Source: UBA2882 sp045542735 (GTDB lineage: Bacteria > Bacillota > Clostridia > Lachnospirales > Lachnospiraceae). From it: DNA of 64,000 nucleotides. The notes below the pieces were generated by a model. It was given only the letters and a program-made list of their open reading frames with translations. It did no database searches and had not been told where the DNA came from. The DNA lies in contig JAZQLQ010000012.1 in NCBI GenBank assembly GCA_045542735.1, forward strand, positions 25,697-89,696, given 5' to 3'. Made by a program: the position numbers and the translations under genes. Of this stretch, positions 49,805-58,845 are shown one piece after another (positions within the stretch are counted from its first letter, which is position 1; each line of letters opens with the position of its first letter).

Positions 49805-51946
49805 ATGGACATAATTAAAGTTTTAAGTGAAGAACTGAAAGTACAAAAATGGCAGGTGGAAGCCGCCGTTAAATTAATTGACGAAGGAAATACGATTCCT
49901 TTTATTTCCCGTTATCGTAAGGAAGCAACCGGAGCCCTCAATGATGAGGTGCTCCGTAACCTCCATGAAAGACTGGTATACTTAAGAGGACTGGAAGAGC
50001 GAAAAGCAACGGTTCTTGCCAGCATCGAGGAGCAGGGTAAACTGACAGATGAGCTGAAGGCTAAGATTGAAGCTGCACAGACTATGGTAGCGGTAGAGGA
50101 TTTATACCGTCCCTATAAGCCAAAAAGAAAAACAAGAGCATCTGTAGCGAAGGAAAAAGGTCTGGAGCCTCTTGCTAATATTATTTATCTCCAGATGATA
50201 AAGAAATCTTTAGAGGAAGAGGCTACAGCTTATATCGATGAAGAAAAAGGTGTTGCAACAGCAGAAGAAGCTATTGCCGGAGCTAAGGATATTTTGGCGG
50301 AAAGTATTTCTGATGAGGCAGATTACCGTACCAAGATCCGTAAATTGACGGAAAACGACGGAACTGTAGTCAGTGAGGCAAAGGATGAGGAAGCGCAAAG
50401 TGTATATGAGATGTATTATCATTTTGCAGAATCTGTAAAGAAAATTGCAGGACACCGTATTCTGGCTTTGAACCGCGGTGAAGCGGAAAAAGTACTCAGT
50501 GTTAAGGTGGAAGCACCGGTAGACAAGATTATTGCTTACTTGGAGCAGGAAGTGATTAAACAGAACAATCCGATTACCACACCTGTATTAAAAGAAGTGG
50601 TGGCAGACAGTTATGAACGTTTGATTGCTCCTTCTATTGAAAGAGAAATCCGTAGCGCTTTGACTGAAAAAGCAGAAGAAGGCGCTATCAGCGTATTTGG
50701 AAAGAATTTAAAACAGCTCTTAATGCAACCACCTATTGCAGGAAAAGTAGTGCTTGGTTGGGACCCTGCGTTCCGTACCGGTTGCAAGCTGGCGGTTGTT
50801 GACCCAACGGGTAAGGTACTTGACACCAAAGTCATTTTCCCTACCGCACCTCAAAATAAGGTGACAGAGGCCAAAGCAGAGCTTAAGAAATTGATTGAAA
50901 AGTACCATGTTTCCTTGATTTCTGTAGGAAACGGAACAGCATCCAGAGAGTCAGAACAGGTCATTGTGTCATTTATTAAAGAGACAGGACTGTCAGTATC
51001 TTATGTGATTGTAAACGAAGCAGGCGCTTCTGTTTATTCTGCATCAAAACTTGCAACAGAGGAGTTCCCCAACTTCGATGTAGGCCAGAGAAGTGCGGCT
51101 TCTATAGCAAGACGTTTGCAAGATCCACTTGCAGAATTGGTAAAAATCGATCCCAAGTCCATTGGTGTTGGTCAATATCAGCATGATATGAACCAAAAGA
51201 AGTTGGATGAAGCTTTAACCGGTGTTGTAGAGGATTGTGTAAACAGTGTAGGTGTAGATTTGAATACGGCATCTGCCCCTTTACTTTCCTATATTTCCGG
51301 TATCAGCAAGGTGATTGCCAAAAACATTGTGGATTACAGAGAAGAAAACGGAGCTTTTACAGAGAGAAAGCAATTGTTAAAAGTAGCAAAGCTTGGACCC
51401 AAAGCCTATGAGCAATGTGCCGGCTTCCTTCGTATCCGTGACGGAAAGAATCCTTTGGATGCTACCAGTGTCCATCCGGAGTCTTATGATGCGGCAGAAA
51501 AACTTTTGGCAAAAACCGGCTTGACTTTAAAAGATATCGGTCATGCCAGTTTGAATCTTCCCAAAGCGGGAAGCAAGGAACTGAAAACATTGGCAGCAGA
51601 GCTTGGTATCGGCGAATTAACATTGACAGATATTGCAAAAGAATTGGAGAAACCTTCCAGAGATCCTCGTGAAGATATGCCTGCTCCTATTCTCAGAAGC
51701 GATGTTATGGAAATGGAAGACTTAAAGCCGGGTATGCGCTTGAAAGGAACCGTCCGCAACGTTATCGATTTTGGTATCTTTGTAGATATCGGTGTACATC
51801 AGGATGGTTTGGTGCACATTTCCAAGATTACCGACCGCTATATCAAACATCCGCTAGAAGTTGTCAGTGTGGGCGACATTGTGGAAGTAGAGGTCATGAG
51901 CGTAGACCTTACCAAGAAACGCATCCAATTAACCATGAGGTTTTAA
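49805..51946 (+). CDS. tex: Tex family RNA-binding transcription accessory protein
   Basis: A 713-residue cytoplasmic protein. The N-terminal helical Tex domain starts VQKWQVEAAVKLIDEGNTIPFISRYRKEATG. The central part is a YqgF/RuvX-like nuclease fold with LGWDPAFRTGCKLAVVDPTG (about residues 318-337). A helix-hairpin-helix pair (about 490-560) follows, and an S1 RNA-binding domain ends the protein (about 645-713, LKGTVRNVIDFGIFVDIGVHQDGLVHISKI). Tex proteins bind RNA and affect transcription and expression of stress and virulence genes. It stands alone, 34 bases after the cellulase gene, and ends before a terminator at 52012. Confidence 0.94.
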   Translation: MDIIKVLSEELKVQKWQVEAAVKLIDEGNTIPFISRYRKEATGALNDEVLRNLHERLVYLRGLEERKATVLASIEEQGKLTDELKAKIEAAQTMVAVEDLYRPYKPKRKTRASVAKEKGLEPLANIIYLQMIKKSLEEEATAYIDEEKGVATAEEAIAGAKDILAESISDEADYRTKIRKLTENDGTVVSEAKDEEAQSVYEMYYHFAESVKKIAGHRILALNRGEAEKVLSVKVEAPVDKIIAYLEQEVIKQNNPITTPVLKEVVADSYERLIAPSIEREIRSALTEKAEEGAISVFGKNLKQLLMQPPIAGKVVLGWDPAFRTGCKLAVVDPTGKVLDTKVIFPTAPQNKVTEAKAELKKLIEKYHVSLISVGNGTASRESEQVIVSFIKETGLSVSYVIVNEAGASVYSASKLATEEFPNFDVGQRSAASIARRLQDPLAELVKIDPKSIGVGQYQHDMNQKKLDEALTGVVEDCVNSVGVDLNTASAPLLSYISGISKVIAKNIVDYREENGAFTERKQLLKVAKLGPKAYEQCAGFLRIRDGKNPLDATSVHPESYDAAEKLLAKTGLTLKDIGHASLNLPKAGSKELKTLAAELGIGELTLTDIAKELEKPSRDPREDMPAPILRSDVMEMEDLKPGMRLKGTVRNVIDFGIFVDIGVHQDGLVHISKITDRYIKHPLEVVSVGDIVEVEVMSVDLTKKRIQLTMRF

Positions 51947-52011
51947 ACTGCGAATGCTTCTGGCTAAGAAATAGTAATTGAAAAATGAAGAGTAAGAACT
52001 TTTCGTAGAAT

Positions 52012-52080
52012 AAAAAATCCCGATACGTCGGAATGCCATACGATTATGATTGGTTGTTTTGAGGTATCGGGAATTTTTTA
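52012..52080 (+). terminator. Rho-independent terminator of tex
   Basis: AAAAAATCCCGATAC (52012-52026) pairs with GTATCGGGAATTTTTT (52064-52079). The loop is large (about 37 bases), and a T run follows. Confidence 0.7.
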
Positions 52081-52132
52081 TTGCATCTTACGGCTGATTT
52101 TCGCTCCCCAATATGCCCACAATTGGCTTGCG

Positions 52133-52329
52133 CCCGACTGGAAGCCTGATAAAGCTGAAATAGTGGGGTGAAAATGAGACAATATGCCCGACTGGAAGTC
52201 TGATAAAACTGAAATAGTCGGGTGAAAATGAACCATTATGCCCGACTAAAATTGAAAATAGTGCATATAGTCGGGCGCAATCCAAAATAATACCCCGACT
52301 AATCCGGCATTAAGCAAGAACAGTCGGGG
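52133..52329. repeat. Tandem array of four CCCGACT hairpins, about 54-bp period
   Basis: Four units start with CCCGACT and end with AGTCGGG or a close variant: 52133-52168, 52187-52222, 52241-52275 and 52293-52329. The start-to-start spacing is 54, 54 and 52. The first two units also share the inner text (GGAAG, TGATAAA, CTGAAATAGT). Each unit can fold into a hairpin. A 15-bp direct repeat (52338-52352 and 52361-52375) follows. On the minus strand the last hairpin is followed by TATTATTTT. The array fills the convergent gap between tex and ribU. Confidence 0.85.
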
Positions 52330-52375
52330 CGATTTAGAAAACTACTTTAAAAATCAATTAAAAACTACTTTAAAA

Positions 52376-53005
52376 CTAATTCGTTCCTTTTAGTATGGGT
52401 GAAATACGTTTATAAATCAAAAATGTAATTAACACGCTCAACAGTCCCTTTAGGAAAGTGAAAGGTGCGTTAAATACAATCAGACATTCCAAAATATTAT
52501 TTACACCTGAGAAAATTACTTGATATGCAGCTAAGATGGTATCTTGTGGCATAAACTTGTAATAAATAGGATAGGTCAGGAAGTAGTTTGAGAAAATGCT
52601 GAATACTCCCATAACGAAAGCTCCCAAAATAGAACCGATCAAAGCACTGGTGCGGTTCTTTTTGTATTTGTAGATTAATCCTGCTACCAGTACAAAGGAA
52701 GCACCCAGTAAGAAGTTGCTCAGTTCGCCTACGCCGCCGGTACTGGACATTGCCAGATGAATTACGTTTTTAATCAGACAGATTAATACGCCGGATACGG
52801 GACCGTAAGCAAATGCACCAATCAATGCGGGGAGTTCGGATAAATCCATTTTGATAAAGCTTGGCATGAAGGGTACGGAAAAGTCCAGATACATCAGTAC
52901 AAAGGCAATGGCGGAAAGCATTCCGGTTCCGGTGATTTTACGGATGTCGACTTTTTTTGTTTTGGGTTTTGCAACGTTGTTTGTTGCGGTTACTGTTTCA
53001 CTCAT
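52376..53005 (-). CDS. ribU: Riboflavin ECF transporter S component
   Basis: A 209-residue membrane protein with about six helices that binds riboflavin for an energy-coupling factor transporter. The block LPALIGAFAYGPVSGVLICLIKNVIHLAMSSTGGVGELSNFLLG (RibU-type, about residues 72-115) is characteristic. ATG 53005 is preferred because GGAAAGGAG lies 9 bases before it. An FMN riboswitch and terminator precede the gene, which supports the riboflavin assignment firmly. The EcfA and EcfT subunits are not in the window, so it is a group II type system with shared energy modules. Confidence 0.95.
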   Translation of the reverse strand: MSETVTATNNVAKPKTKKVDIRKITGTGMLSAIAFVLMYLDFSVPFMPSFIKMDLSELPALIGAFAYGPVSGVLICLIKNVIHLAMSSTGGVGELSNFLLGASFVLVAGLIYKYKKNRTSALIGSILGAFVMGVFSIFSNYFLTYPIYYKFMPQDTILAAYQVIFSGVNNILECLIVFNAPFTFLKGLLSVLITFLIYKRISPILKGTN

Positions 53006-53114
53006 GTTGTGATCTCCTTTCCAAATGGCGCGTGTGCGCAAGTGTTGAGGACGATTCTTCGCATACGGGATATATGTCCCGTCCAGTCTTTGCATTTGTA
53101 GGCGTAAAAGCGCA

Positions 53115-53144
53115 TAAAAAAACCGATGAGCACAGCTTCATCGG
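53115..53144 (-). terminator. Terminator controlled by the FMN riboswitch
   Basis: On the minus strand CCGATGA with TCATCGG (53144-53123), then a run of seven T (53122-53116). It lies between the aptamer and ribU. FMN binding should favour it. Confidence 0.85.
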
Positions 53145-53231
53145 GGATATATGCATAAGCGCATCATGCAAACAACAAATCTGTCAAATAGCAGAATCTA
53201 TCACATGACAGATACTAACAGATTTGCCTGA

Positions 53232-53354
53232 CTTTCTTCTCTCATCCAGACTTTACTGTCGGTTTTGGAATCTCACCAAATCAGCCATTTTCATGGGTCG
53301 CGGACTAACTTTCGTATCACCGCCGGTAGGGAATTGCACCCAACCCCGAAGAAT
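53232..53354 (-). promoter_or_regulatory. FMN riboswitch (RFN element)
   Basis: Read on the minus strand, conserved blocks occur in order: CTTCGGGGTTGGGTG, TTCCCTACCGGCGGT, GTCCGCGAC, GGTGAGATTCC and GTCTGGATGAGAGAAG. These are the hallmark strands of the FMN aptamer. It lies upstream of ribU, with an intrinsic terminator between, so it should turn the gene off when FMN is plentiful. Confidence 0.97.
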
Positions 53355-53370
53355 TGTCTTATTCGGATAC

Positions 53371-53399
53371 AGTATAGTAGTTTGCATCATATTCGTCAA
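53371..53399 (-). promoter_or_regulatory. Promoter of the FMN riboswitch-ribU transcript
   Basis: On the minus strand TTGACG (53399-53394), a 17-base spacer and TATACT (53376-53371). Transcription would begin just before the aptamer. Confidence 0.75.
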
Positions 53400-53462
53400 G
53401 TACAAAATGACTATGGACTTTATCGAGGTAGAGAGATAAAATGTAAAAGTGTGAAAATGGGA

Positions 53463-53491
53463 TTGACAAAATGTACCACATGCATTATTGT
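53463..53491 (+). promoter_or_regulatory. Promoter of the MacAB-like operon
   Basis: TTGACA (53463-53468), a 17-base spacer and TATTGT (53486-53491), divergent from the ribU promoter. Confidence 0.65.
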
Positions 53492-53558
53492 CTTAAGTGA
53501 GTAATACAACAATACAATCATACAAAGGGGATTGTGTAAAAGGAAAAGGAGGAACATT

Positions 53559-54251
53559 GTGAGTGTACTGATACAAGTGGAGGATATGTGCAAGATTTAC
53601 AATCCGGGTGTCAATGAAGTGCGGGCCCTTGACCATGTAAGCCTGACTGTGGACACCGGTGAGTATCTGGCAATTATTGGACAATCCGGTTCCGGTAAAT
53701 CCACATTAATGAATATGTTGGGTTGTCTGGATGTACCCACGAGCGGTAAATACATATTGGATGGGAAAGATGTTTCCCATTTAACGGATGATGAACTTTC
53801 TGATATCCGCAATCAGGAGATTGGATTTATCTTTCAGGGATTTAATCTGATTCCCAGTTTTACGGCATTGGAAAATGTAGAGTTGCCGCTTTTGTACCGT
53901 GGCGTAGCAAAAAAGGAAAGACATGATTTGGCGGTGGCAGCATTAGCAAAAGTAGGACTTGCAGACCGCATGCAGCATAAGCCGTCCGAGATGTCCGGCG
54001 GACAACAACAGCGTGTAGCTATTGCAAGAGCCATTGCACAGGCGCCGCCTGTTATTTTGGCCGACGAGCCTACCGGTAATCTGGATTCTGCATCCAGTCA
54101 GGAGATTATCCGTATATTAAAGGAGTTACATAAAGAGGGGAGAACGGTCATTCTGATTACCCATGACAATGAAATTGCAGCACAGGCAAGAAGAGTGATT
54201 CGTATAAAAGACGGAAGGATTGAAAAAGATTATGAAAACGAAGTGGAGTAA
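53559..54251 (+). CDS. ABC transporter ATP-binding protein (MacB/LolD type)
   Basis: A 230-residue ATPase. Walker A GQSGSGKST (about residues 40-48), the signature MSGGQQQRVAIARAIA (about 143-158) and Walker B VILADEPTGNLDS (about 162-174) are clear; the last is typical of the LolD/MacB/SalX group. GTG 53559 has AGGAGG 6 bases upstream; an earlier TTG in frame lacks a site. It forms a three-gene operon with a membrane fusion protein and an FtsX-type permease, and its end overlaps the next gene by 20 bases. Probably exports peptides, drugs or lipids. Confidence 0.93.
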   Translation: MSVLIQVEDMCKIYNPGVNEVRALDHVSLTVDTGEYLAIIGQSGSGKSTLMNMLGCLDVPTSGKYILDGKDVSHLTDDELSDIRNQEIGFIFQGFNLIPSFTALENVELPLLYRGVAKKERHDLAVAALAKVGLADRMQHKPSEMSGGQQQRVAIARAIAQAPPVILADEPTGNLDSASSQEIIRILKELHKEGRTVILITHDNEIAAQARRVIRIKDGRIEKDYENEVE

Positions 54252-55659
54252 AAAGAAAACCATTATTTTAATTATAGCCATTGTGGTGATTGTGGCAGCG
54301 TTATTTATTGGTGTGGCAGTAATGGCAATTTCTGCACTCAGTAAAGGCATGCCCGTAGAGGTAACAACGGTTTCTCAAGGAAGTATTGCACAGGAATTGG
54401 ATTATTCCGGTACGGTTATGACAGAAGAAACAAAAGTTTACTTTGCGCCGGTTAGTGGCAAGGTAGAAACTGTGGATGTTACAATCGGTGATGCAGTAAA
54501 AGCCGGTGACAGTTTGTTGTCATATGATGTAGAAGAATTGGAAGAAATGGATGAACTTGCAGCATTGCAAGCCCAGGCAGATAATTATGGCATCAATGCC
54601 ACTATGACATCAATTACTGACGCACAGAACAAACAAGCGGAAGCGGTTAAAAATTATGATGAAGCTATGCAGTATGTATATCACTATTCCGGATGTTTAG
54701 AAAAAGCCAATGCCCAGTATGCGGAAGCAATGGCGGTAAAAACAGAATATGATACACTGAAAGCAACAATCGATCAATATAAAATTAAGCAGGGAGAGTA
54801 TGACACTCCTAATGCTGAATTGGCAGCATTAATTAGCGAAGGCGAAGCAGAGTTGGCGGTATTACAACAAAAGTTATCCCAATATGATTTTGCGGGTATG
54901 GAAAATGCGATTTCCATCTGTAGTGCCAATATGAATGAATATAAAGCGTTGGCACAGCAATATGAAGCACAAAAAGACAATAATGATCCGGCACTTGCCA
55001 GCCAGAAGGCCCAGCAGTCCACACTTCGGGAAATCAATGCTTTAAACCGTGAGCAGGCTGCAGAGGATTTGGCAATAGCAAGAGCAGGTGTGAAAGCAGA
55101 TTTTAACGGTGTCATTACAACCGTTGAAACGGTAGAAGGTCAGACTGTAAGTGAAGGCATGCAGTTGTTTACTCTGGAAAGTACAGAAAATTTAAAGGTT
55201 AACATTACCTTGACAAAATATGATTTGGATAAATTGAGAGTTGGACAGGTGGCAACCATTACCATTAATGGTGTGGAATATACAGGTACAGTTACCAAAA
55301 TTAATGGTATGGCACAAACCAATGCCAACGGTGCATCTACCTTTAGTGCGGATGTACACATTGATAATCCGGGAGAGGGCATTTTCTTGGGTACGGAAGC
55401 AAAGGTAAATATTACCAGTGATACCAGAGAGAATGTGTTGATGGTGCCCGTTGCTTGTGTGAATTATGACACACAGGGAACTTTCTGCTATGTGATTGAC
55501 GATGGAGTTTTGACACGCAGAACTGTAGAGGTGGGCATCACATCAGATGAATACATTGAGATTGTAAATGGACTTCATACAGAGGATCAGATTATTACAA
55601 AAGTAACAACTGGAATGACCGAGGGTATGAAAGTGACCCCGATGGAAGCGGTAGAGTAG
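54232..55659 (+). CDS. HlyD/MacA-like membrane fusion protein
   Basis: A 475-residue protein with one N-terminal membrane helix (about residues 10-35), the start of a biotinyl-lipoyl-like domain (about 50-100, YFAPVSGKVETVDVTIGDAVKAGD), and a long helical hairpin (about 100-280). The beta-barrel half of the fusion protein (about 285-475) contains ADFNGVITTVETVEGQTVSEG. It links the MacB-like permease to the outside; in a Gram-positive cell it probably spans the wall. ATG 54232 follows GGAAGGA by 12 bases. It overlaps the ATPase gene, and the permease begins 8 bases after its stop. Confidence 0.9.
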   Translation: MKTKWSKKKTIILIIAIVVIVAALFIGVAVMAISALSKGMPVEVTTVSQGSIAQELDYSGTVMTEETKVYFAPVSGKVETVDVTIGDAVKAGDSLLSYDVEELEEMDELAALQAQADNYGINATMTSITDAQNKQAEAVKNYDEAMQYVYHYSGCLEKANAQYAEAMAVKTEYDTLKATIDQYKIKQGEYDTPNAELAALISEGEAELAVLQQKLSQYDFAGMENAISICSANMNEYKALAQQYEAQKDNNDPALASQKAQQSTLREINALNREQAAEDLAIARAGVKADFNGVITTVETVEGQTVSEGMQLFTLESTENLKVNITLTKYDLDKLRVGQVATITINGVEYTGTVTKINGMAQTNANGASTFSADVHIDNPGEGIFLGTEAKVNITSDTRENVLMVPVACVNYDTQGTFCYVIDDGVLTRRTVEVGITSDEYIEIVNGLHTEDQIITKVTTGMTEGMKVTPMEAVE

Positions 55660-55667
55660 GAGTGCTT

Positions 55668-56882
55668 ATGGGACAGATTTTAGAATATGTCAAAATGGCA
55701 TTGAAAAATATCCGCGACAATAAGGGACGGTCTTTTTTAACCATGCTGGGTATTATTATCGGTATCTCCTCAGTTATTATGGTTATCTCTATTGGTGATG
55801 GTGTAGCAGCTACAATCAGCGATGGATTAAACAGTATTGCCGGCGGACAGTTGTATATATATTCTTCGGAAAATGAAGATTATCCGGCTGTGGAGTTTAC
55901 AGATGAGGACTTGGAGGCTATTTCACAACTGCCCCATGTCAAAGGTGCTACCAATATGATTGGTATGTATTCCACAGTTGTGGGGCCGAAAGGAACCTTT
56001 GATGCTTATTATAGTGCGGGAAATGAAGCGTTGCGCTATACGGCGACCGAGCCGATTATTAAGGGGGGCTATTTTACGGAAGCGGATGTGGAAAGCGCTG
56101 CCAAGGTGTGCGTACTCCGTGAAAGTGGAGCTATGTACCTATATGGTACAACAGATGTCATCGGTAAGACCTTTGAGGTAACTCAGGCAAACCGTACCTT
56201 GGAATTGCGGATTGTGGGTATTCGCGAGGATAATGCCTCGGCGATGCTCAATGCCATGAATTATTATGAACAGGTAGAATTTGAGATGCCCATTACTACC
56301 TTTTATAATTCCTATGGTATAGGAATGGAAATATTTAGTGATTTTTATATTTTGGGTGAAGCACCGGAATATTCCAAAGAAATTGCGGAGGCAGCAGTGG
56401 AATTGCTGGAAACAAGACATAAAGTCAGAGGACAGGGCGTTATCCTGTTGCAAAGCTTTAGTGATTCCATGGAGCAGATTACCACGATTATTGATGCCAT
56501 TACTGTTTTTATTGTGTTTGTAGCAGCGATTTCCTTATTGGTTGGTGGTATCGGTGTTATGAATATTATGTTGGTGTCGGTAACAGAGCGTACCAGGGAA
56601 ATTGGTATACGGAAGGCCCTTGGTGCCAGAACCAAATCTATTTTGCTACAGTTTTTGTTTGAATCGGCAATCATTACCTTAATGGGTGGTATTATCGGTA
56701 TTATCTTTGGTTACTTGGGAGCCTGTGGTGTATGTGCACTGATGGGAGTGGTAGCCAAGGTAACATTGGGTACTGTTTTGGTGGCAAGTGTGTTCTCGTC
56801 GGCAGTTGGGATTTTCTTCGGAATCTATCCTGCAAGACGTGCGGCAAAACTCAGTCCGATTGAAGCATTGCGACACGAATAA
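55668..56882 (+). CDS. MacB-like FtsX-family ABC permease
   Basis: A 404-residue permease with the MacB layout. The first helix follows an N-terminal amphipathic part and the motif RSFLTMLGIIIGISSVI (about residues 23-39). A large extracytoplasmic domain follows (about 55-270), and three helices end the protein with GIGVMNIMLVSVTERTREIGIRKALGA (about 295-321), the coupling region to the ATPase. ATG 55668 has TAGGAG 5 bases upstream; GTG 55662 overlaps that site. It completes the tripartite export system and is followed by a terminator. Confidence 0.92.
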   Translation: MGQILEYVKMALKNIRDNKGRSFLTMLGIIIGISSVIMVISIGDGVAATISDGLNSIAGGQLYIYSSENEDYPAVEFTDEDLEAISQLPHVKGATNMIGMYSTVVGPKGTFDAYYSAGNEALRYTATEPIIKGGYFTEADVESAAKVCVLRESGAMYLYGTTDVIGKTFEVTQANRTLELRIVGIREDNASAMLNAMNYYEQVEFEMPITTFYNSYGIGMEIFSDFYILGEAPEYSKEIAEAAVELLETRHKVRGQGVILLQSFSDSMEQITTIIDAITVFIVFVAAISLLVGGIGVMNIMLVSVTERTREIGIRKALGARTKSILLQFLFESAIITLMGGIIGIIFGYLGACGVCALMGVVAKVTLGTVLVASVFSSAVGIFFGIYPARRAAKLSPIEALRHE

Positions 56883-56913
56883 AAGAAGAATGAAAGAAAC
56901 AATATAGACAAAG

Positions 56914-56946
56914 AAAGAACGGATGGAGGTATCTGTTCTTTTTTTG
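56914..56946 (+). terminator. Rho-independent terminator of the MacAB-like operon
   Basis: AAAGAACGGAT (56914-56924) with ATCTGTTCTT (56931-56940, one G-T pair), a loop GGAGGT and then seven T. Confidence 0.88.
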
Positions 56947-56976
56947 CATTTTCATCCCCTATATCTATGGTTTCTC

Positions 56977-57004
56977 TTGCGATTTTTCCTAAATGAAGTA
57001 TAAT
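56977..57004 (+). promoter_or_regulatory. Promoter upstream of the YcxB-like gene and tsaE
   Basis: TTGCGA (56977-56982), a 16-base spacer and a perfect TATAAT (56999-57004), 54 bases before the start codon. Confidence 0.55.
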
Positions 57005-57057
57005 AATTGTGTATGACTATGTCTTATGAGGAGAAAATGTGAAAGGACGATACACCT

Positions 57058-57663
57058 ATGAGTGAAGAGACCGGTCAGATGACAGACGAAACAATAGAAA
57101 CAGAAGCGGTAGAAACCGAAGTGATTGAAACAGAAGCAATTGATACGGAAGATAGCAAGAATGCAATGACTCCCGAAGGAGAAGCGTTGTATGAAGTGGA
57201 TGTGCAGATAGATGCTTCTGCATTGTATGATTACTTTTTGAGACATATTTACAATTCCTTTTCTGGAATGCTTGGTACCTTTGTGGGTATTGTGATGGTA
57301 ATGCTGTATATTATGAAGGATGCCAATGTGCTTTATTTGATATTTGGCATTGTGGTGATTTTATATCTACCCGTCAGTCTGTATCTCACAGCTAGGACGC
57401 AGGCAATGCAAGCAAGCTTTCAGACGCCCCTTCACTATGCTTTTTATGAAAATGGGGTAGAGGTTTCCCAGGGGGAGACCAAACAGATGCAGGCATGGGA
57501 AAATATGTTTAAGGCAGTATCTACTTCCAAGAGTATTATTTTATATACAGGCAAAAATGCTGCATCTATTTTTCCAAGAAGAGATTTGGGTGAAGATGCT
57601 TATGCGTTGATTCAAGTGATTAGTACTCACATGGACCCTAAGAAAGTAAAGATAAAAGAGTGA
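57058..57663 (+). CDS. YcxB-like membrane protein
   Basis: A 201-residue protein. The first 40 residues are acidic with Glu-Thr repeats (ETEAVETEVIETEAIDTED). Two membrane helices follow (about residues 68-90 and 95-115), then a C-terminal soluble domain of the YcxB type (about 120-195, with FYENGVEVSQGE and the tail strands). YcxB-like proteins are small membrane proteins of unknown role. It sits 1 base before tsaE and is probably co-transcribed with the tRNA-modification genes. Confidence 0.65.
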   Translation: MSEETGQMTDETIETEAVETEVIETEAIDTEDSKNAMTPEGEALYEVDVQIDASALYDYFLRHIYNSFSGMLGTFVGIVMVMLYIMKDANVLYLIFGIVVILYLPVSLYLTARTQAMQASFQTPLHYAFYENGVEVSQGETKQMQAWENMFKAVSTSKSIILYTGKNAASIFPRRDLGEDAYALIQVISTHMDPKKVKIKE

Positions 57664-57664
57664 T

Positions 57665-58105
57665 ATGACTATGGATACCAAGGTATTTGAAACATATAGC
57701 GAAGAAGAAACCTTTGCACTTGGTAAGCGCATCGGTGAGGAGGCAAAGCCCGGTGGGATTTATGCTCTGTTAGGTGATTTGGGCGTAGGGAAAACTGTTT
57801 TCACCAAAGGTGTAGCAGCGGGCCTTGCAGTCAGTGAACAAGTAAACAGTCCCACATTTACCATTGTACAGGTATATGAAAGCGGACGGATGCCTTTTTA
57901 TCATTTTGATGTATACCGCATTGGAGATCCGGAAGAAATGGATGAAATCGGTTATGAAGATTATTTCTTCGGTGATGGACTTTGTCTGGTAGAATGGGCG
58001 AATCTGATTGATGAGCTTATGCCGGAAGAAACCGGATGGATTACCATAGAAAAGGATTTACAAAAAGGCTTTGATTATCGGAAGATTACCATAGAAAGAA
58101 AGTAA
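57665..58105 (+). CDS. tsaE: tRNA t6A synthesis ATPase TsaE
   Basis: A 146-residue P-loop ATPase that works with TsaB and TsaD to place threonylcarbamoyl on A37 of tRNAs that read ANN codons. The P-loop is GDLGVGKT (about residues 37-44), and conserved YHFDVYRIGDPEEMDEIGYEDYF follows (about 78-100). TsaE drives release of product from TsaD. Start ATG 57665 or 57671; the ribosome site is weak and the gene is coupled to the previous stop. tsaB follows after 5 bases. Confidence 0.94.
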   Translation: MTMDTKVFETYSEEETFALGKRIGEEAKPGGIYALLGDLGVGKTVFTKGVAAGLAVSEQVNSPTFTIVQVYESGRMPFYHFDVYRIGDPEEMDEIGYEDYFFGDGLCLVEWANLIDELMPEETGWITIEKDLQKGFDYRKITIERK

Positions 58106-58110
58106 CAGAT

Positions 58111-58845
58111 ATGAAAATATTGGCAATAGACAGTTCGGGCTTGGTGGCAAGTGTAGCCGTGACAGAGGATGGGCACTTGATTGCGGAATATACCATAGAC
58201 TATAAGAAGACACATTCCCAGACCTTGTTACCGATGCTGGATGAAATTAAGCATATGATAGAATTGGATTTGTCTACCATAGACGCTGTGGCAGTAGCGG
58301 CAGGACCGGGATCCTTTACGGGACTTCGTATCGGCGCAGCAACAGCAAAAGGAATGGCGGGAGCGTTGGATAAACCGATTATTGAGATTCCCACAATGGA
58401 TGGGATGGCATACAACCTGGTGGGTTATGAAGGTGTCATTTGTCCTATTATGGATGCCAGAAGAAATCAGGTATATACCGGTTTTTATCGTTTTCAAAAG
58501 GACGCTTCGGCTAGGAGTGGATTTAGTTTTCAAGTGATTAAGACACAGTTTGCCGCAGATATGGCAGATGTGATTAAAGAGTTAAATACATTGGGACAAC
58601 AGGTGATGTTTCTGGGTGATGGTGTTCCGGTGTTTGAAACATTGATTACTGAGCAGATGCAGGTACCATATGGATTTGCGCCGGCTAACTGCAACAGGCA
58701 ACATGCGTCTGCACTTGCAGCGCTGGCAGAAGAGTATTACAGACAGGGTAAGATGGTGGCAGCAGGAGAGCACAAACCGGATTACTTACGACTGTCACAG
58801 GCTGAAAGAGAACGGTTGGAGAAAGAAAATGCTTCAAATTCGTAA
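58111..58845 (+). CDS. tsaB: tRNA t6A synthesis protein TsaB
   Basis: A 244-residue ASKHA-fold partner of TsaD that supports threonylcarbamoyl transfer to tRNA. It begins MKILAIDSSGLVASVAV and has the family block VAAGPGSFTGLRIGAATAKGMA (about residues 62-83). It lacks the metal-binding histidines of TsaD, as expected. Its end overlaps rimI by 17 bases. The order tsaE-tsaB-rimI is standard in Firmicutes. Confidence 0.95.
   Translation: MKILAIDSSGLVASVAVTEDGHLIAEYTIDYKKTHSQTLLPMLDEIKHMIELDLSTIDAVAVAAGPGSFTGLRIGAATAKGMAGALDKPIIEIPTMDGMAYNLVGYEGVICPIMDARRNQVYTGFYRFQKDASARSGFSFQVIKTQFAADMADVIKELNTLGQQVMFLGDGVPVFETLITEQMQVPYGFAPANCNRQHASALAALAEEYYRQGKMVAAGEHKPDYLRLSQAERERLEKENASNS

Noticed and set aside
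52088..52285. Minus-strand protein with an 18-residue tandem repeat
   Set aside because: The repeat arises because the 54-bp DNA period is a multiple of three. There is no ribosome site, and the last unit breaks the pattern.
52133..52329. CRISPR array
   Set aside because: The repeated part is two short ends of a hairpin rather than a constant repeat with unique spacers, there are only four units, and no cas genes are in the window.
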